From Pseudomonas sp. H9 (GTDB lineage Bacteria > Pseudomonadota > Gammaproteobacteria > Pseudomonadales > Pseudomonadaceae), in NCBI RefSeq assembly GCF_004353925.1, contig NZ_SMOK01000023.1, positions 1 through 64,000 of the forward strand: a stretch of 64,000 nt of DNA, in the 5' to 3' direction. A program made the translations under genes and the position numbers. Under the pieces are notes generated by a model. The model ran no database searches. It was not told where the DNA came from and saw only the letters and a list, made by a program, of their open reading frames with translations. Each line of letters begins with the position of its first letter. Position 1 is the stretch's first letter. Below, piece after piece: positions 15,729 to 23,729 of the stretch.

Positions 15729-16976
15729 TTAATCCCAGCTCAACGCACCACCAGTCTGATACTCAATAACCCGCGTCTCGAAGAAGTTCTTCTCTTTCTT
15801 CAAGTCCATGATTTCGCTCATCCATGGGAACGGGTTGGTGGTACCTGGGTACTCTTCCTTCAAACCGATCTGCGACAGGCGACGGTTGGCGATGAACTTG
15901 AGGTAGTCCTCCATCATCGCCGCGTTCATGCCCAGTACGCCGCGCGGCATGGTGTCGCGTGCGTATTCGATTTCCAGCTGGGTGCCCTGCAGGATCATCT
16001 GCGAGGCTTCTTCTTTCATTTCGGCATCCCACAGGTGCGGGTTTTCGATCTTGATCTGGTTGATCACGTCGATACCGAAGTTCAGGTGCATGGACTCGTC
16101 ACGCAGGATGTACTGGAACTGTTCGGCAACGCCGGTCATCTTGTTGCGACGACCCATCGACAGGATCTGGGTGAAGCCGCAGTAGAAGAAGATGCCTTCC
16201 AGAACGCAGTAGTAGGCGATCAGGTTGCGCAGTAGTTCTTTGTCGGTTTCGACGGTGCCGGTGTTGAACTCAGGGTCGGAGATCGCGCGGGTGTAGCTCA
16301 GGCCCCAGGCGGCTTTTTTCGCGACCGATGGGATCTCGTGGTACATGTTGAAGATTTCGCCTTCATCCATGCCCAGCGATTCGATGCAGTACTGGTAGGC
16401 GTGGGTGTGGATCGCCTCTTCGAACGCCTGGCGCAGGATGTACTGGCGGCATTCAGGGTTGGTGATCAGGCGGTACACGGCCAGGGCCAGGTTGTTGGCA
16501 ACCAGGGAGTCGGCGGTGGAGAAGAAGCCCAGGTTACGCATGACGATGCGACGCTCGTCGTCGGTCAGGCCTTCAGGGCTCTTCCACAGGGCGATGTCCG
16601 CGGTCATGTTGACCTCTTGCGGCATCCAGTGGTTGGCGCAACCGTCCAGGTACTTCTGCCAGGCCCAGTCGTATTTGAAAGGTACCAGCTGGTTGAGGTC
16701 GGCGCGGCAGTTGATCATGCGCTTTTCATCGACCGCGACGCGGGCGGAGGAGCCTTCCAGCTCAGCCAGGCCTTCGGCGATGTCGAGTTGGTCCAGGGCA
16801 GCCTTGGCACGCTTGACTGCTTCGGAGTCATCGGCCGTTACAGCGCGGGCTTCGAGGGCGGCAACACCGCCAGCGTTGTCCAGCTTGTCGATGCCGGCGG
16901 CAGCGGCTTGAGTGGCGGTGGCGCCTTTGGCTGCTTCTTCGCCGTCTTCTTTATCGAATTCGTCCCAGCTCAGCAT
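15729..16976 (-). CDS. nrdB: Ribonucleoside-diphosphate reductase class Ia, beta subunit
   Basis: 415 aa. Houses the diferric-tyrosyl radical cofactor that starts reduction of NDPs in the alpha subunit. Visible metal-ligand regions: DIALWKSPEGLTDDE (first Asp), the EEAIHTHAYQYCIESLG helix (Glu and His) and AEQFQYILRDESMHLNFGIDV (Glu and His). The first 75 or so residues are an Ala-rich, acidic extension absent from the 376-aa E. coli protein and usual in Pseudomonas NrdB. The C-terminal peptide (TGGALSWD) is the part that docks on NrdA. The ATG is preceded by GGAGACCC. It lies 209 bp downstream of nrdA in the same orientation and ends at a strong terminator. Confidence 0.96.
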   Translation of the reverse strand: MLSWDEFDKEDGEEAAKGATATQAAAAGIDKLDNAGGVAALEARAVTADDSEAVKRAKAALDQLDIAEGLAELEGSSARVAVDEKRMINCRADLNQLVPFKYDWAWQKYLDGCANHWMPQEVNMTADIALWKSPEGLTDDERRIVMRNLGFFSTADSLVANNLALAVYRLITNPECRQYILRQAFEEAIHTHAYQYCIESLGMDEGEIFNMYHEIPSVAKKAAWGLSYTRAISDPEFNTGTVETDKELLRNLIAYYCVLEGIFFYCGFTQILSMGRRNKMTGVAEQFQYILRDESMHLNFGIDVINQIKIENPHLWDAEMKEEASQMILQGTQLEIEYARDTMPRGVLGMNAAMMEDYLKFIANRRLSQIGLKEEYPGTTNPFPWMSEIMDLKKEKNFFETRVIEYQTGGALSWD

Positions 16977-17102
16977 GGTGGGTCTCCTGCTTGAGGGCCA
17001 TCTTCAGTATGGCCGGTGGATCTTGGTTGCGGTGCTTGCGGTTAGGTACTGCGGTGCACGCAAAAACTTGGAATGCTTCCGGGAGCAGGGCTCCGCGGAG
17101 GA

Positions 17103-17128
17103 GGTCAGGGTGGGCCCTGACCTTTTTT
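17103..17128 (+). terminator. Terminator-like hairpin between nrdA and nrdB, facing the plus strand
   Basis: GGTCAGGG and CCCTGACC arms followed by six T on the plus strand, that is, opposite to nrdA and nrdB transcription. No plus-strand gene precedes it. On the minus strand the hairpin lacks a T-run and should not stop nrd transcription. Confidence 0.6.
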
Positions 17129-17149
17129 CTGTACTGGGGGAGGGGCTTT

Positions 17150-17174
17150 ATCGCGGGGCAAGCCCGCTCCCACA
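17150..17174. repeat. Single REP unit between nrdA and nrdB
   Basis: One copy (ATCGCGGGGCAAGCCCGCTCCCAC) without a partner, 12 bp beyond the nrdA stop codon. It could form a stem in the polycistronic mRNA and affect the relative stability of the nrdA and nrdB parts. Confidence 0.85.
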
Positions 17175-17185
17175 GGGGTACTGCC

Positions 17186-20065
17186 TTATTGGCAGGCTTC
17201 GCAATCCGGCTCGTCGATCGCGCAGGCCTTAGGCACTGGCGCTGGGCCAGCAGCCTGGACCGGGGCGCTGTCGCCACCGCTGGAAACGGCGTTGAGCTTG
17301 CCGGTGTTGATGGTCGACTTCTCGGTGCTGGTCGCGGCCAGGGCACGGAGGTAGTAGGTGGTTTTCAGACCACGGTACCAGGCCATGCGGTAGGTGACGT
17401 CCAGTTTCTTGCCCGAAGCGCCAGCGATGTACAGGTTCAGCGACTGTGCCTGGTCGATCCACTTCTGACGACGGCTGGCGGCGTCAACGATCCACTTGGT
17501 TTCAACTTCGAATGCAGTGGCGTACAGGTCTTTGAGTTCCTGTGGAATACGCTCGATCTGCTGAACCGAACCGTCGTAGTACTTCAGGTCGTTGATCATG
17601 ACCGAGTCCCACAGGCCGCGGGCCTTGAGGTCGCGAACCAGGTACGGGTTGATCACGGTGAATTCGCCCGACAGGTTCGATTTCACGTACAGGTTCTGGT
17701 AGGTCGGCTCGATGGACTGCGACACGCCGGTGATGTTGGCGATGGTCGCGGTCGGCGCGATGGCCATGATGTTCGAGTTACGAATACCTTTCTGTACGCG
17801 AGCACGTACCGGTGCCCAGTCCAGGGTTTCGTTCAGGTCGACGTCGATGTACTTCTGGCCACGGGCTTCGATCAGGATCTGTTGCGAATCCAGCGGCAGG
17901 ATGCCTTTGGACCACAGCGAGCCCTGGAAGGTCTCGTAGGAACCGCGCTCATCAGCCAGGTCACACGAAGCCTGGATGGCGAAGTAGCTGACCGCTTCCA
18001 TCGACTTGTCGGCGAACTCGACGGCAGCGTCGGAACCGTAAGGGATGTGCTGCAGGTACAGCGCGTCCTGGAAGCCCATGATGCCCAGGCCGACAGGGCG
18101 GTGCTTGAAGTTCGAGTTGCGCGCTTGCGGCACCGAGTAGTAGTTGATGTCGATCACGTTGTCGAGCATGCGCACAGCGGTGTTCACGGTGCGTTGCAGC
18201 TTGGCGGTGTCCAGCTTGCCGTCGACGATGTGGTTCGGCAGGTTGATCGAGCCCAGGTTGCAGACGGCGATCTCATCCTTGTTGGTGTTCAGGGTGATCT
18301 CGGTGCACAGGTTCGAGCTGTGGACCACGCCCACGTGCTGCTGCGGGCTACGCAGGTTGCACGGATCTTTGAAGGTCAGCCATGGGTGGCCGGTCTCGAA
18401 CAGCATCGAGAGCATTTTACGCCACAGGTCTTTGGCCTGGATGGTCTTGAACACCTTGATCTTGTTGTACTCGGTCAGGGCTTCGTAGTACTCGTAACGC
18501 TCTTCGAAGGCCTTGCCGGTCAGGTCGTGCAGATCCGGTACTTCGTTTGGCGAGAACAGGGTCCACTTGCCGTCATCGAAGACACGCTTCATGAACAGGT
18601 CAGGGATCCAGTTGGCGGTGTTCATGTCGTGGGTACGACGACGGTCATCACCGGTGTTCTTGCGCAGTTCGATGAATTCTTCGATGTCCAGGTGCCAGGT
18701 TTCCAGGTACGCACACACAGCGCCTTTACGCTTGCCGCCCTGGTTAACCGCAACAGCGGTGTCGTTGACCACTTTCAGGAACGGGACAACGCCCTGGGAT
18801 TTACCGTTGGTGCCCTTGATGTAGGAGCCCAGTGCACGTACTGGGGTCCAGTCGTTGCCCAGGCCACCGGCGAATTTCGACAGCATGGCGTTGTCGTGGA
18901 TCGCGTGGTAGATGCCCGACAGGTCGTCTGGCACGGTGGTCAGGTAGCAGCTCGACAGCTGTGGACGCAGGGTGCCGGCGTTGAACAGAGTCGGGGTCGA
19001 AGCCATGTAGTCGAAGGACGACAGCAGGTTGTAGAACTCGATCGCACGGGCTTCTTTGTCTTTTTCTTCCAGCGCCAGGCCCATGGCCACACGCATGAAG
19101 AACACCTGAGGCAGTTCGAAGCGCACGCCATCCTTGTGGATGAAGTAACGGTCGTACAGGGTTTGCAGGCCCAGGTAGGTGAACTGCTGGTCGCGCTCGT
19201 GGTTGATCGCCTTGCCCAGTTTTTCCAGGTCGAAGTCGGCCAGGGCAGGGTTCAGTAGTTCGAACTCGACGCCTTTGGCAACGTAGGCCGGCAGGGCCTT
19301 GGCGTACAGGTCGGCCATTTCGTGGTGAGTGGCGCTGTCGGCCACGCCCAGGAAGCCCAGGCCTTCGGCACGCAGGGTGTCCATCAGCAGGCGGGCGGTA
19401 ACGAACGAGTAGTTCGGCTCGCGCTCAACCAGAGTACGGGCGGTCATCACCAGTGCGGTGTTGACGTCTTTGAGGGCTACGCCGTCGTACAGGTTCTTCA
19501 GAGTTTCGCGCTGGATCAGGTCGCCATCGACTTCGGCCAGGCCTTCGCAGGCCTCGGAGATGATGGTGTTCAGGCGGTTCATATCCAGTGGCGCGAGGCT
19601 GCCGTCAGCCAGGGCGATACGGATGCTTGGGTGCGGCTGCACGGCGGCTTCGGTGGTGCTGCGGGTAGCACGCTCTTTGGCGCGCTGGTCGCGGTAGATC
19701 ACGTAGTCGCGGGCGACTTTCTGCTCGCCGGCACGCATCAGGGCCAGTTCAACCTGGTCCTGGATTTCTTCGATGTGGATGGTGCCGCCCGAAGGCATGC
19801 GACGCTTGAAGGTCGCGGTGACTTGTTCGGTCAGGCGGGCAACGGTGTCGTGGATACGCGACGAGGCAGCAGCAGTGCCGCCTTCAACTGCAAGGAACGC
19901 CTTGGTGATGGCTACGGTGATCTTGTCGTCGGTATAGGCGACGACAGTGCCATTGCGCTTGATCACACGCAGTTGGCCAGGGGCGGTAGCAGCCAGATCC
20001 TGATTCGAATCGGCGGCCTGCGGCACCTTGGCCTGCGGGTTCTCGCGAGTTGTGTCGGTTTGCAT
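17186..20065 (-). CDS. nrdA: Ribonucleoside-diphosphate reductase class Ia, alpha subunit
   Basis: 959 aa from ATG 20065; the in-frame GTG at 20077 forms part of the Shine-Dalgarno (GGAG, 8 nt from this ATG), so the longer start is rejected. Two N-terminal ATP-cone regions are visible: residues about 33-125 (VIKRNGTVVAYTDDKI) and a second at about 145-235 (LADGSLAPLDMNRLNTII), as in Pseudomonas NrdA and unlike the single cone of E. coli. The catalytic stretch SSNLCTEITLN holds the Asn, Cys and Glu of the active site. The C-terminal shuttle cysteines are C-x6-C-x2-C in the last 13 residues. Reduces NDPs to dNDPs with NrdB. Regulated upstream by NrdR and probably DnaA (see those entries). Confidence 0.96.
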   Translation of the reverse strand: MQTDTTRENPQAKVPQAADSNQDLAATAPGQLRVIKRNGTVVAYTDDKITVAITKAFLAVEGGTAAASSRIHDTVARLTEQVTATFKRRMPSGGTIHIEEIQDQVELALMRAGEQKVARDYVIYRDQRAKERATRSTTEAAVQPHPSIRIALADGSLAPLDMNRLNTIISEACEGLAEVDGDLIQRETLKNLYDGVALKDVNTALVMTARTLVEREPNYSFVTARLLMDTLRAEGLGFLGVADSATHHEMADLYAKALPAYVAKGVEFELLNPALADFDLEKLGKAINHERDQQFTYLGLQTLYDRYFIHKDGVRFELPQVFFMRVAMGLALEEKDKEARAIEFYNLLSSFDYMASTPTLFNAGTLRPQLSSCYLTTVPDDLSGIYHAIHDNAMLSKFAGGLGNDWTPVRALGSYIKGTNGKSQGVVPFLKVVNDTAVAVNQGGKRKGAVCAYLETWHLDIEEFIELRKNTGDDRRRTHDMNTANWIPDLFMKRVFDDGKWTLFSPNEVPDLHDLTGKAFEERYEYYEALTEYNKIKVFKTIQAKDLWRKMLSMLFETGHPWLTFKDPCNLRSPQQHVGVVHSSNLCTEITLNTNKDEIAVCNLGSINLPNHIVDGKLDTAKLQRTVNTAVRMLDNVIDINYYSVPQARNSNFKHRPVGLGIMGFQDALYLQHIPYGSDAAVEFADKSMEAVSYFAIQASCDLADERGSYETFQGSLWSKGILPLDSQQILIEARGQKYIDVDLNETLDWAPVRARVQKGIRNSNIMAIAPTATIANITGVSQSIEPTYQNLYVKSNLSGEFTVINPYLVRDLKARGLWDSVMINDLKYYDGSVQQIERIPQELKDLYATAFEVETKWIVDAASRRQKWIDQAQSLNLYIAGASGKKLDVTYRMAWYRGLKTTYYLRALAATSTEKSTINTGKLNAVSSGGDSAPVQAAGPAPVPKACAIDEPDCEACQ

Positions 20066-20216
20066 GGGTGTCTCCACGTTCTCTAAGTTTGTTTAGGCGC
20101 CTTGTGGGCGCCAACCGTTCCGTCCGAAAGCCCAACAACCGACCCGGTGGCACACGGAAGCACGACGCTCCGGCATGCCGACCAGGTCGGGCATACTCAC
20201 TTCGGGACAGATCAGG

Positions 20217-20238
20217 AAAAAAGGGGCAATCGTTTGCC
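20217..20238 (-). promoter_or_regulatory. Weak terminator-like hairpin in the nrdA leader
   Basis: On the minus strand GGCAA-ACGA-TTGCC, then CC and six T, 152 nt before the nrdA start. The stem is only 5 bp, so termination would be partial at best. It lies inside the predicted 430-nt leader. Confidence 0.35.
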
Positions 20239-20466
20239 GCTCCCTGGCCGAAGTCAAAGGTTCTGAATCCACGACTCAAAACTGTTGCTGTCAGGTGTGC
20301 CGATGGCTTGCAACACCCGTACCCGAAACAACACCCTCCAAGGGTTTGCAACGGTCGCCTCCGCAGGAGCGGTTTGGCTGCGTATTACGTTTAAAGTTCA
20401 AGCAAAAAAAGCACTGTTACAGGGCTTGAGTTCTTTACTTGACTTGTGCTTGGGATTTGCTTCAAA

Positions 20467-20482
20467 CCCCAAGATGTAGTGT
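20467..20482 (-). promoter_or_regulatory. NrdR box 1 (promoter-proximal)
   Basis: Minus strand ACACTACATCTTGGGG fits the NrdR consensus acaCwAtATaTwGtgt in the conserved positions. It starts exactly 31 bp from the second box, the three-helical-turn spacing typical of NrdR box pairs. Confidence 0.75.
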
Positions 20483-20497
20483 TTTGTTTCGATAGGG

Positions 20498-20513
20498 ATA
20501 CAAGATAATGCGG
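20498..20513 (-). promoter_or_regulatory. NrdR box 2 (overlaps the -10)
   Basis: Minus strand CCGCATTATCTTGTAT shares the ATCTTG core with box 1 and overlaps the predicted -10 hexamer, as expected for a repressor of RNR genes that responds to dATP/ATP. Confidence 0.65.
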
Positions 20514-20530
20514 TCTCAGGGGTATTGCAA
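20502..20530 (-). promoter_or_regulatory. Predicted sigma-70 promoter of nrdA
   Basis: TTGCAA (20525-20530) and TATCTT (20502-20507) on the minus strand with a 17-bp spacer. If used, transcription starts near 20495 and the leader is about 430 nt, unusually long. The rest of the 780-bp gap up to 20845 shows no gene on either strand. Confidence 0.55.
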
Positions 20531-20540
20531 GTTGGTGCTC

Positions 20541-20549
20541 TGTGGATAA
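20541..20549 (-). promoter_or_regulatory. DnaA box upstream of the nrdA promoter
   Basis: Perfect TTATCCACA on the minus strand, 11 bp upstream of the predicted -35. E. coli nrdAB also carries DnaA boxes that couple dNTP supply to replication initiation. A weaker relative (TTATCCAGG) is at 20645-20653. Confidence 0.65.
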
Positions 20550-20845
20550 CTTGTGTGTAGTTTGTGAGTGATTTTGGTCAACGCCTTGTAGGCCGCGTCT
20601 TAGCGCGAGATGACCGTCTGTCACCCTTTTTTCACCGGCAGCGGTTATCCAGGTGGAATTTTTCGGGCGCGCACCCTACCACAATTCCGAAGGTCTTCCG
20701 AGCATTCTACGCGGTACTTTATGACCACTGATGGCGATGGTTGGCAGGCGTCGGTGCCCGACGTAGTATCCGGGGCCGGTGTTGCCTTTTGGTGCAGCAG
20801 CACCGTGGGCACTTTTTCAATAACAACAAGCCGTCGAGGTGAGCC

Positions 20846-21568
20846 GTGGAGCAGCAGCGCAGTCAGGTATTGATCGTTGAGGATGACCAGCGTCTGGCTG
20901 ATCTGACCCGAGAGTACCTGCAGGCCAACGGCTTTGACGTCAGTGTCGAAGGCGATGGTGGCAAGGCCGCAGCGCGGATCATTGCCGAGCAGCCGGATCT
21001 GGTGATCCTCGATCTGATGCTGCCCAATGAAGACGGCTTGAGTATCTGTCGCAAGGTGCGCCAGCAGTTCGCCGGGCCGATCCTCATGCTCACCGCTCGT
21101 AGCGACGAATTGGATCAGGTCCAGGGCCTGGACCAGGGCGCCGATGACTATGTGTGCAAGCCGGTACGCCCGCGCCTGCTGCTGGCGCGAGTCAATGCAC
21201 TGTTGCGTCGCACCGAGCCTGCGCCAGGCGAGCCCTCGCAAAGCCTGCAGTTCGGCCCTCTGCGGGTGGACAACACGTTGCGTGAAGCCTGGCTGCGTGA
21301 GGAACGGATCGATCTGACCAGCGCCGAGTTCGACTTGCTCTGGCTGTTGGTCAGCAATGCCGGGCGCATCCTCTCCCGTGAAGAGATCTTCACCTCGTTG
21401 CGCGGCGTCGCCTACGACGGCCAGGACCGCTCCATCGATGTACGTATTTCCAGAATTCGCCCGAGAATCGGCGATGATCTTGAGCACCCGCGGATGATCA
21501 AGACCATCCGCAGTAAAGGCTATCTGTTCGTGCGTGAGGCAGCCGAGGCCATGGGCCAAGCGCGATGA
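20846..21568 (+). CDS. OmpR-family response regulator
   Basis: 240 aa from GTG 20846, preceded by GAGGTGA at correct spacing. The receiver domain (8-120) has the acidic pair VEDD, the phosphorylation Asp in LVILDLMLPNEDG (about 56) and the Lys in DDYVCKPV. The C-terminal winged helix (about 140-232) has LTSAEFDLLWLLV and the recognition region DVRISRIRPRIGDD. Overlaps the sensor kinase gene by 4 nt. It corresponds to the uncharacterised regulator that sits next to nrdAB in pseudomonads. The regulon is unknown, but the third gene of the operon encodes a FhuF-like iron-sulfur protein, hinting at iron or redox control. Confidence 0.9.
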   Translation: MEQQRSQVLIVEDDQRLADLTREYLQANGFDVSVEGDGGKAAARIIAEQPDLVILDLMLPNEDGLSICRKVRQQFAGPILMLTARSDELDQVQGLDQGADDYVCKPVRPRLLLARVNALLRRTEPAPGEPSQSLQFGPLRVDNTLREAWLREERIDLTSAEFDLLWLLVSNAGRILSREEIFTSLRGVAYDGQDRSIDVRISRIRPRIGDDLEHPRMIKTIRSKGYLFVREAAEAMGQAR

Positions 21569-23181
21569 ACTCGATTTTCCTGCGCATCTATGGCGGCATG
21601 CTGGCTGCTCTGGTGCTGGTGGCGGTGCTCGGCGCGCTCAGCGTGCACCTGCTTAACGAAGTGCGTGCCGACCAGTACCGCGAACGCCTGGCCCACGGCA
21701 CCTTTACCTTGATGGCCGACAACCTGGTGTCATTGGGCGAGCTTGAGCGCAAGCGCACGTTGTTGATCTGGGGGCGTTTGCTCGGTATCCCACTGGAACT
21801 GCAGTCCACGGCAGACGCGGGGCTCGACGGCGGGCAACGCAGTCAATTGCAACGCGGCCTGGTGCTGGTAGAGAAGACAGGGCCTCACGCAGCGCGGGTC
21901 ATGCGCCAGGTTGGCACAGAAGACCTGCTGCTCACCGGTGAGGTGGAGCAGATCAGCGAGCAATTGGCGCGGGCGACTATTTATCTGCTCGTCGATGAAC
22001 TGGTGCGCTACCCGATTGGCGAACAGCCGCGCCGGCTCGCCGAGATCAAGCGAAACAAAGGCTTTGGATTCGACCTGAGCCTGCGTCGCCTGGAGCAGAT
22101 CGACATGGACGACGACCAGCGTCGGCGTGTCGATGAAGGCGACACGGTGATGGCGCTGGGCAAAGATGGAGACTCGATCCGCGTGGTGTCCGGTCTGGTG
22201 GGCACACCGTGGGTACTGGAGATCGGCCCGCTCTACCAGATGAACCCCTATCCACCACAGTTGCTGGCGCTGATTGCCCTGCTGGGGCTGTGCCTGATCG
22301 GCCTGATCGTCTATCTGCTGGTGCGCCAGCTGGAGCGTCGCCTCTCTGACCTGGAAAGCGCAGCCACGCGCATCGCCCAAGGCAGCCTGGATACCCGTGT
22401 GGCCGCTGACGATGCCGACTCAGTCGGGCGCCTGGCCGCCGCCTTCAATGGCATGGCCGAGCATCTGCAGCGTTCCCTGGCGATTCAGCGTGAGCTGGTG
22501 CGCGCGGTGTCCCACGAACTGCGTACCCCGGTGGCACGTTTGCGTTTTGGTCTGGAAATGATTGCCAGTGCCCGGGATGATCAGGCCCGTGAAAAGTACC
22601 TGGCCGGCATGGACGGTGATATCCATGACCTGGACAAACTGGTGGATGAGATGCTCACCTACGCCCGCCTTGAACAAGGGGCGCCGGCTTTGCATTTTCA
22701 GCGTGTTGACCTCGACGCCTTGCTCGATCAAGTGATTGCCGAACTGGCGCCACTGCGTCGTGAGGTCAGGGTTGTGCGCGGGCCGTGCCAGGTGGAAGTG
22801 TCAGAAATGGAAGGCCAGGAACATTGGGTCGAGGCCGAGCCGCGTTATCTGCACCGTGCCCTGCAGAACCTGGTGAGCAACGCCATGCGCCACGCGGAGT
22901 CACAGGTCAGCCTCAGTTACCAGTTGGGTGTACAGCGTTGTCGGATCGACGTCGACGATGACGGCCCGGGCGTGCCGGAAAATGTCTGGGACCGTATTTT
23001 CACTCCCTTTACCCGTCTCGACGACAGCCGTACCCGAGCTTCAGGTGGGCATGGCCTGGGCTTGTCGATTGTACGGCGCATCATCTATTGGCATAACGGT
23101 CGGGCCTCGGTCGCGCGCAGCGAGCAGTTGGGGGGCGCCCGATTCAGCTTGAGCTGGCCGCGCACGCAGGATGCGCAATGA
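21565..23181 (+). CDS. Sensor histidine kinase partner of the upstream regulator
   Basis: 538 aa. TM helices at about 7-27 and 232-252 bracket a 200-residue periplasmic sensor rich in Arg and Glu with no recognised fold. A HAMP domain (about 253-305) is followed by the dimerisation box VSHELRTPVARLRFGLEM (phospho-His near 314), the N box LQNLVSNAMRHA and the G boxes DDDGPGVPENVWDRIFTPF and GHGLGLSIVRRI. The start overlaps the regulator stop (ATGA) and its own stop overlaps the next gene. RstB-like in layout. The stimulus is unknown. Confidence 0.9.
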   Translation: MNSIFLRIYGGMLAALVLVAVLGALSVHLLNEVRADQYRERLAHGTFTLMADNLVSLGELERKRTLLIWGRLLGIPLELQSTADAGLDGGQRSQLQRGLVLVEKTGPHAARVMRQVGTEDLLLTGEVEQISEQLARATIYLLVDELVRYPIGEQPRRLAEIKRNKGFGFDLSLRRLEQIDMDDDQRRRVDEGDTVMALGKDGDSIRVVSGLVGTPWVLEIGPLYQMNPYPPQLLALIALLGLCLIGLIVYLLVRQLERRLSDLESAATRIAQGSLDTRVAADDADSVGRLAAAFNGMAEHLQRSLAIQRELVRAVSHELRTPVARLRFGLEMIASARDDQAREKYLAGMDGDIHDLDKLVDEMLTYARLEQGAPALHFQRVDLDALLDQVIAELAPLRREVRVVRGPCQVEVSEMEGQEHWVEAEPRYLHRALQNLVSNAMRHAESQVSLSYQLGVQRCRIDVDDDGPGVPENVWDRIFTPFTRLDDSRTRASGGHGLGLSIVRRIIYWHNGRASVARSEQLGGARFSLSWPRTQDAQ

Positions 23182-23726
23182 GTGCCACGGTGTCTGTGCA
23201 GCAGTTGCTGCAACCGGCGCGCTTCGAGGCCCTGCTGCTTGAATTGTATGGCCCGGAATTGATGCCTGCGCAGCGATCGGTGCTGGTGTCGCAGTGGTCC
23301 AAGTACTACTTCGCCAGCGTATGGCAGCGGCTGCTGGAGGGAGCAGCGCTGCCGGTGTTCGACGCAACCGACGTGACCCTCGATGACCGCGGTTTGCCGC
23401 TGGCCTTGAGCGGGCGGGGTGCCAGTTGCCTGGGGCTGGAGGCCGTGGTGACGGCGCACCTGCAACCGCTGGTGGCTCGCCTGGCGAAGCTGGGGCCGTT
23501 GATGCCCGGAGTGCTGTGGGGCAATGCCGGTGATTGTCTGGACCAGGCGCTGCAACACGCCGAAGGCGATAACAGCGGCATGGCCCGGCTACTGACGTCA
23601 GCCGATAGTCCGCTATATGCCGCTGTCAGCCTGGAGGCCTCAGGTCGGCGCCGACGCCGCACCTGCTGCCTGAGCTACAAGGTCGATTGGGTAGGGCACT
23701 GCGAGCACTGCCCGTTGCTCACGTGA
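23178..23726 (+). CDS. Short FhuF-like ferric-siderophore reductase ([2Fe-2S] protein)
   Basis: 182 aa. The C-terminus carries C-C-x10-C-x2-C (residues about 163-178), the unusual [2Fe-2S]-binding motif that defines the FhuF family. The upstream part (SQWSKYYFASVWQRLLEG, LDDRGLPLALSG) also resembles the FhuF C-terminal half. At 182 aa it is shorter than E. coli FhuF (262 aa); the missing part is N-terminal. FhuF reduces ferric hydroxamate siderophores in the cytoplasm to release iron. The gene is third in an operon with a two-component system, overlapping the kinase gene by 4 nt, an unusual partnership. The next gene is convergent, 3 bp away. Confidence 0.75.
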   Translation: MSATVSVQQLLQPARFEALLLELYGPELMPAQRSVLVSQWSKYYFASVWQRLLEGAALPVFDATDVTLDDRGLPLALSGRGASCLGLEAVVTAHLQPLVARLAKLGPLMPGVLWGNAGDCLDQALQHAEGDNSGMARLLTSADSPLYAAVSLEASGRRRRRTCCLSYKVDWVGHCEHCPLLT

Positions 23727-23729
23727 GGC

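Noticed and set aside
16991..19258. A 755-codon plus-strand open frame across nrdA
   Set aside because: It is antisense to the clearly coding nrdA, in the frame where high GC at third positions removes stops. Its product is repetitive (V/D/L/H-rich) with no recognised domain.
20066..20077. GTG start for nrdA at 20077
   Set aside because: The GTG overlaps the Shine-Dalgarno sequence GGAG of the ATG at 20065.
20541..20653. A possible secondary replication origin from DnaA boxes and AT-rich sequence
   Set aside because: Only one perfect box and one weak relative; position fits nrd control, and no dnaA, dnaN or oriC-type cluster is present.
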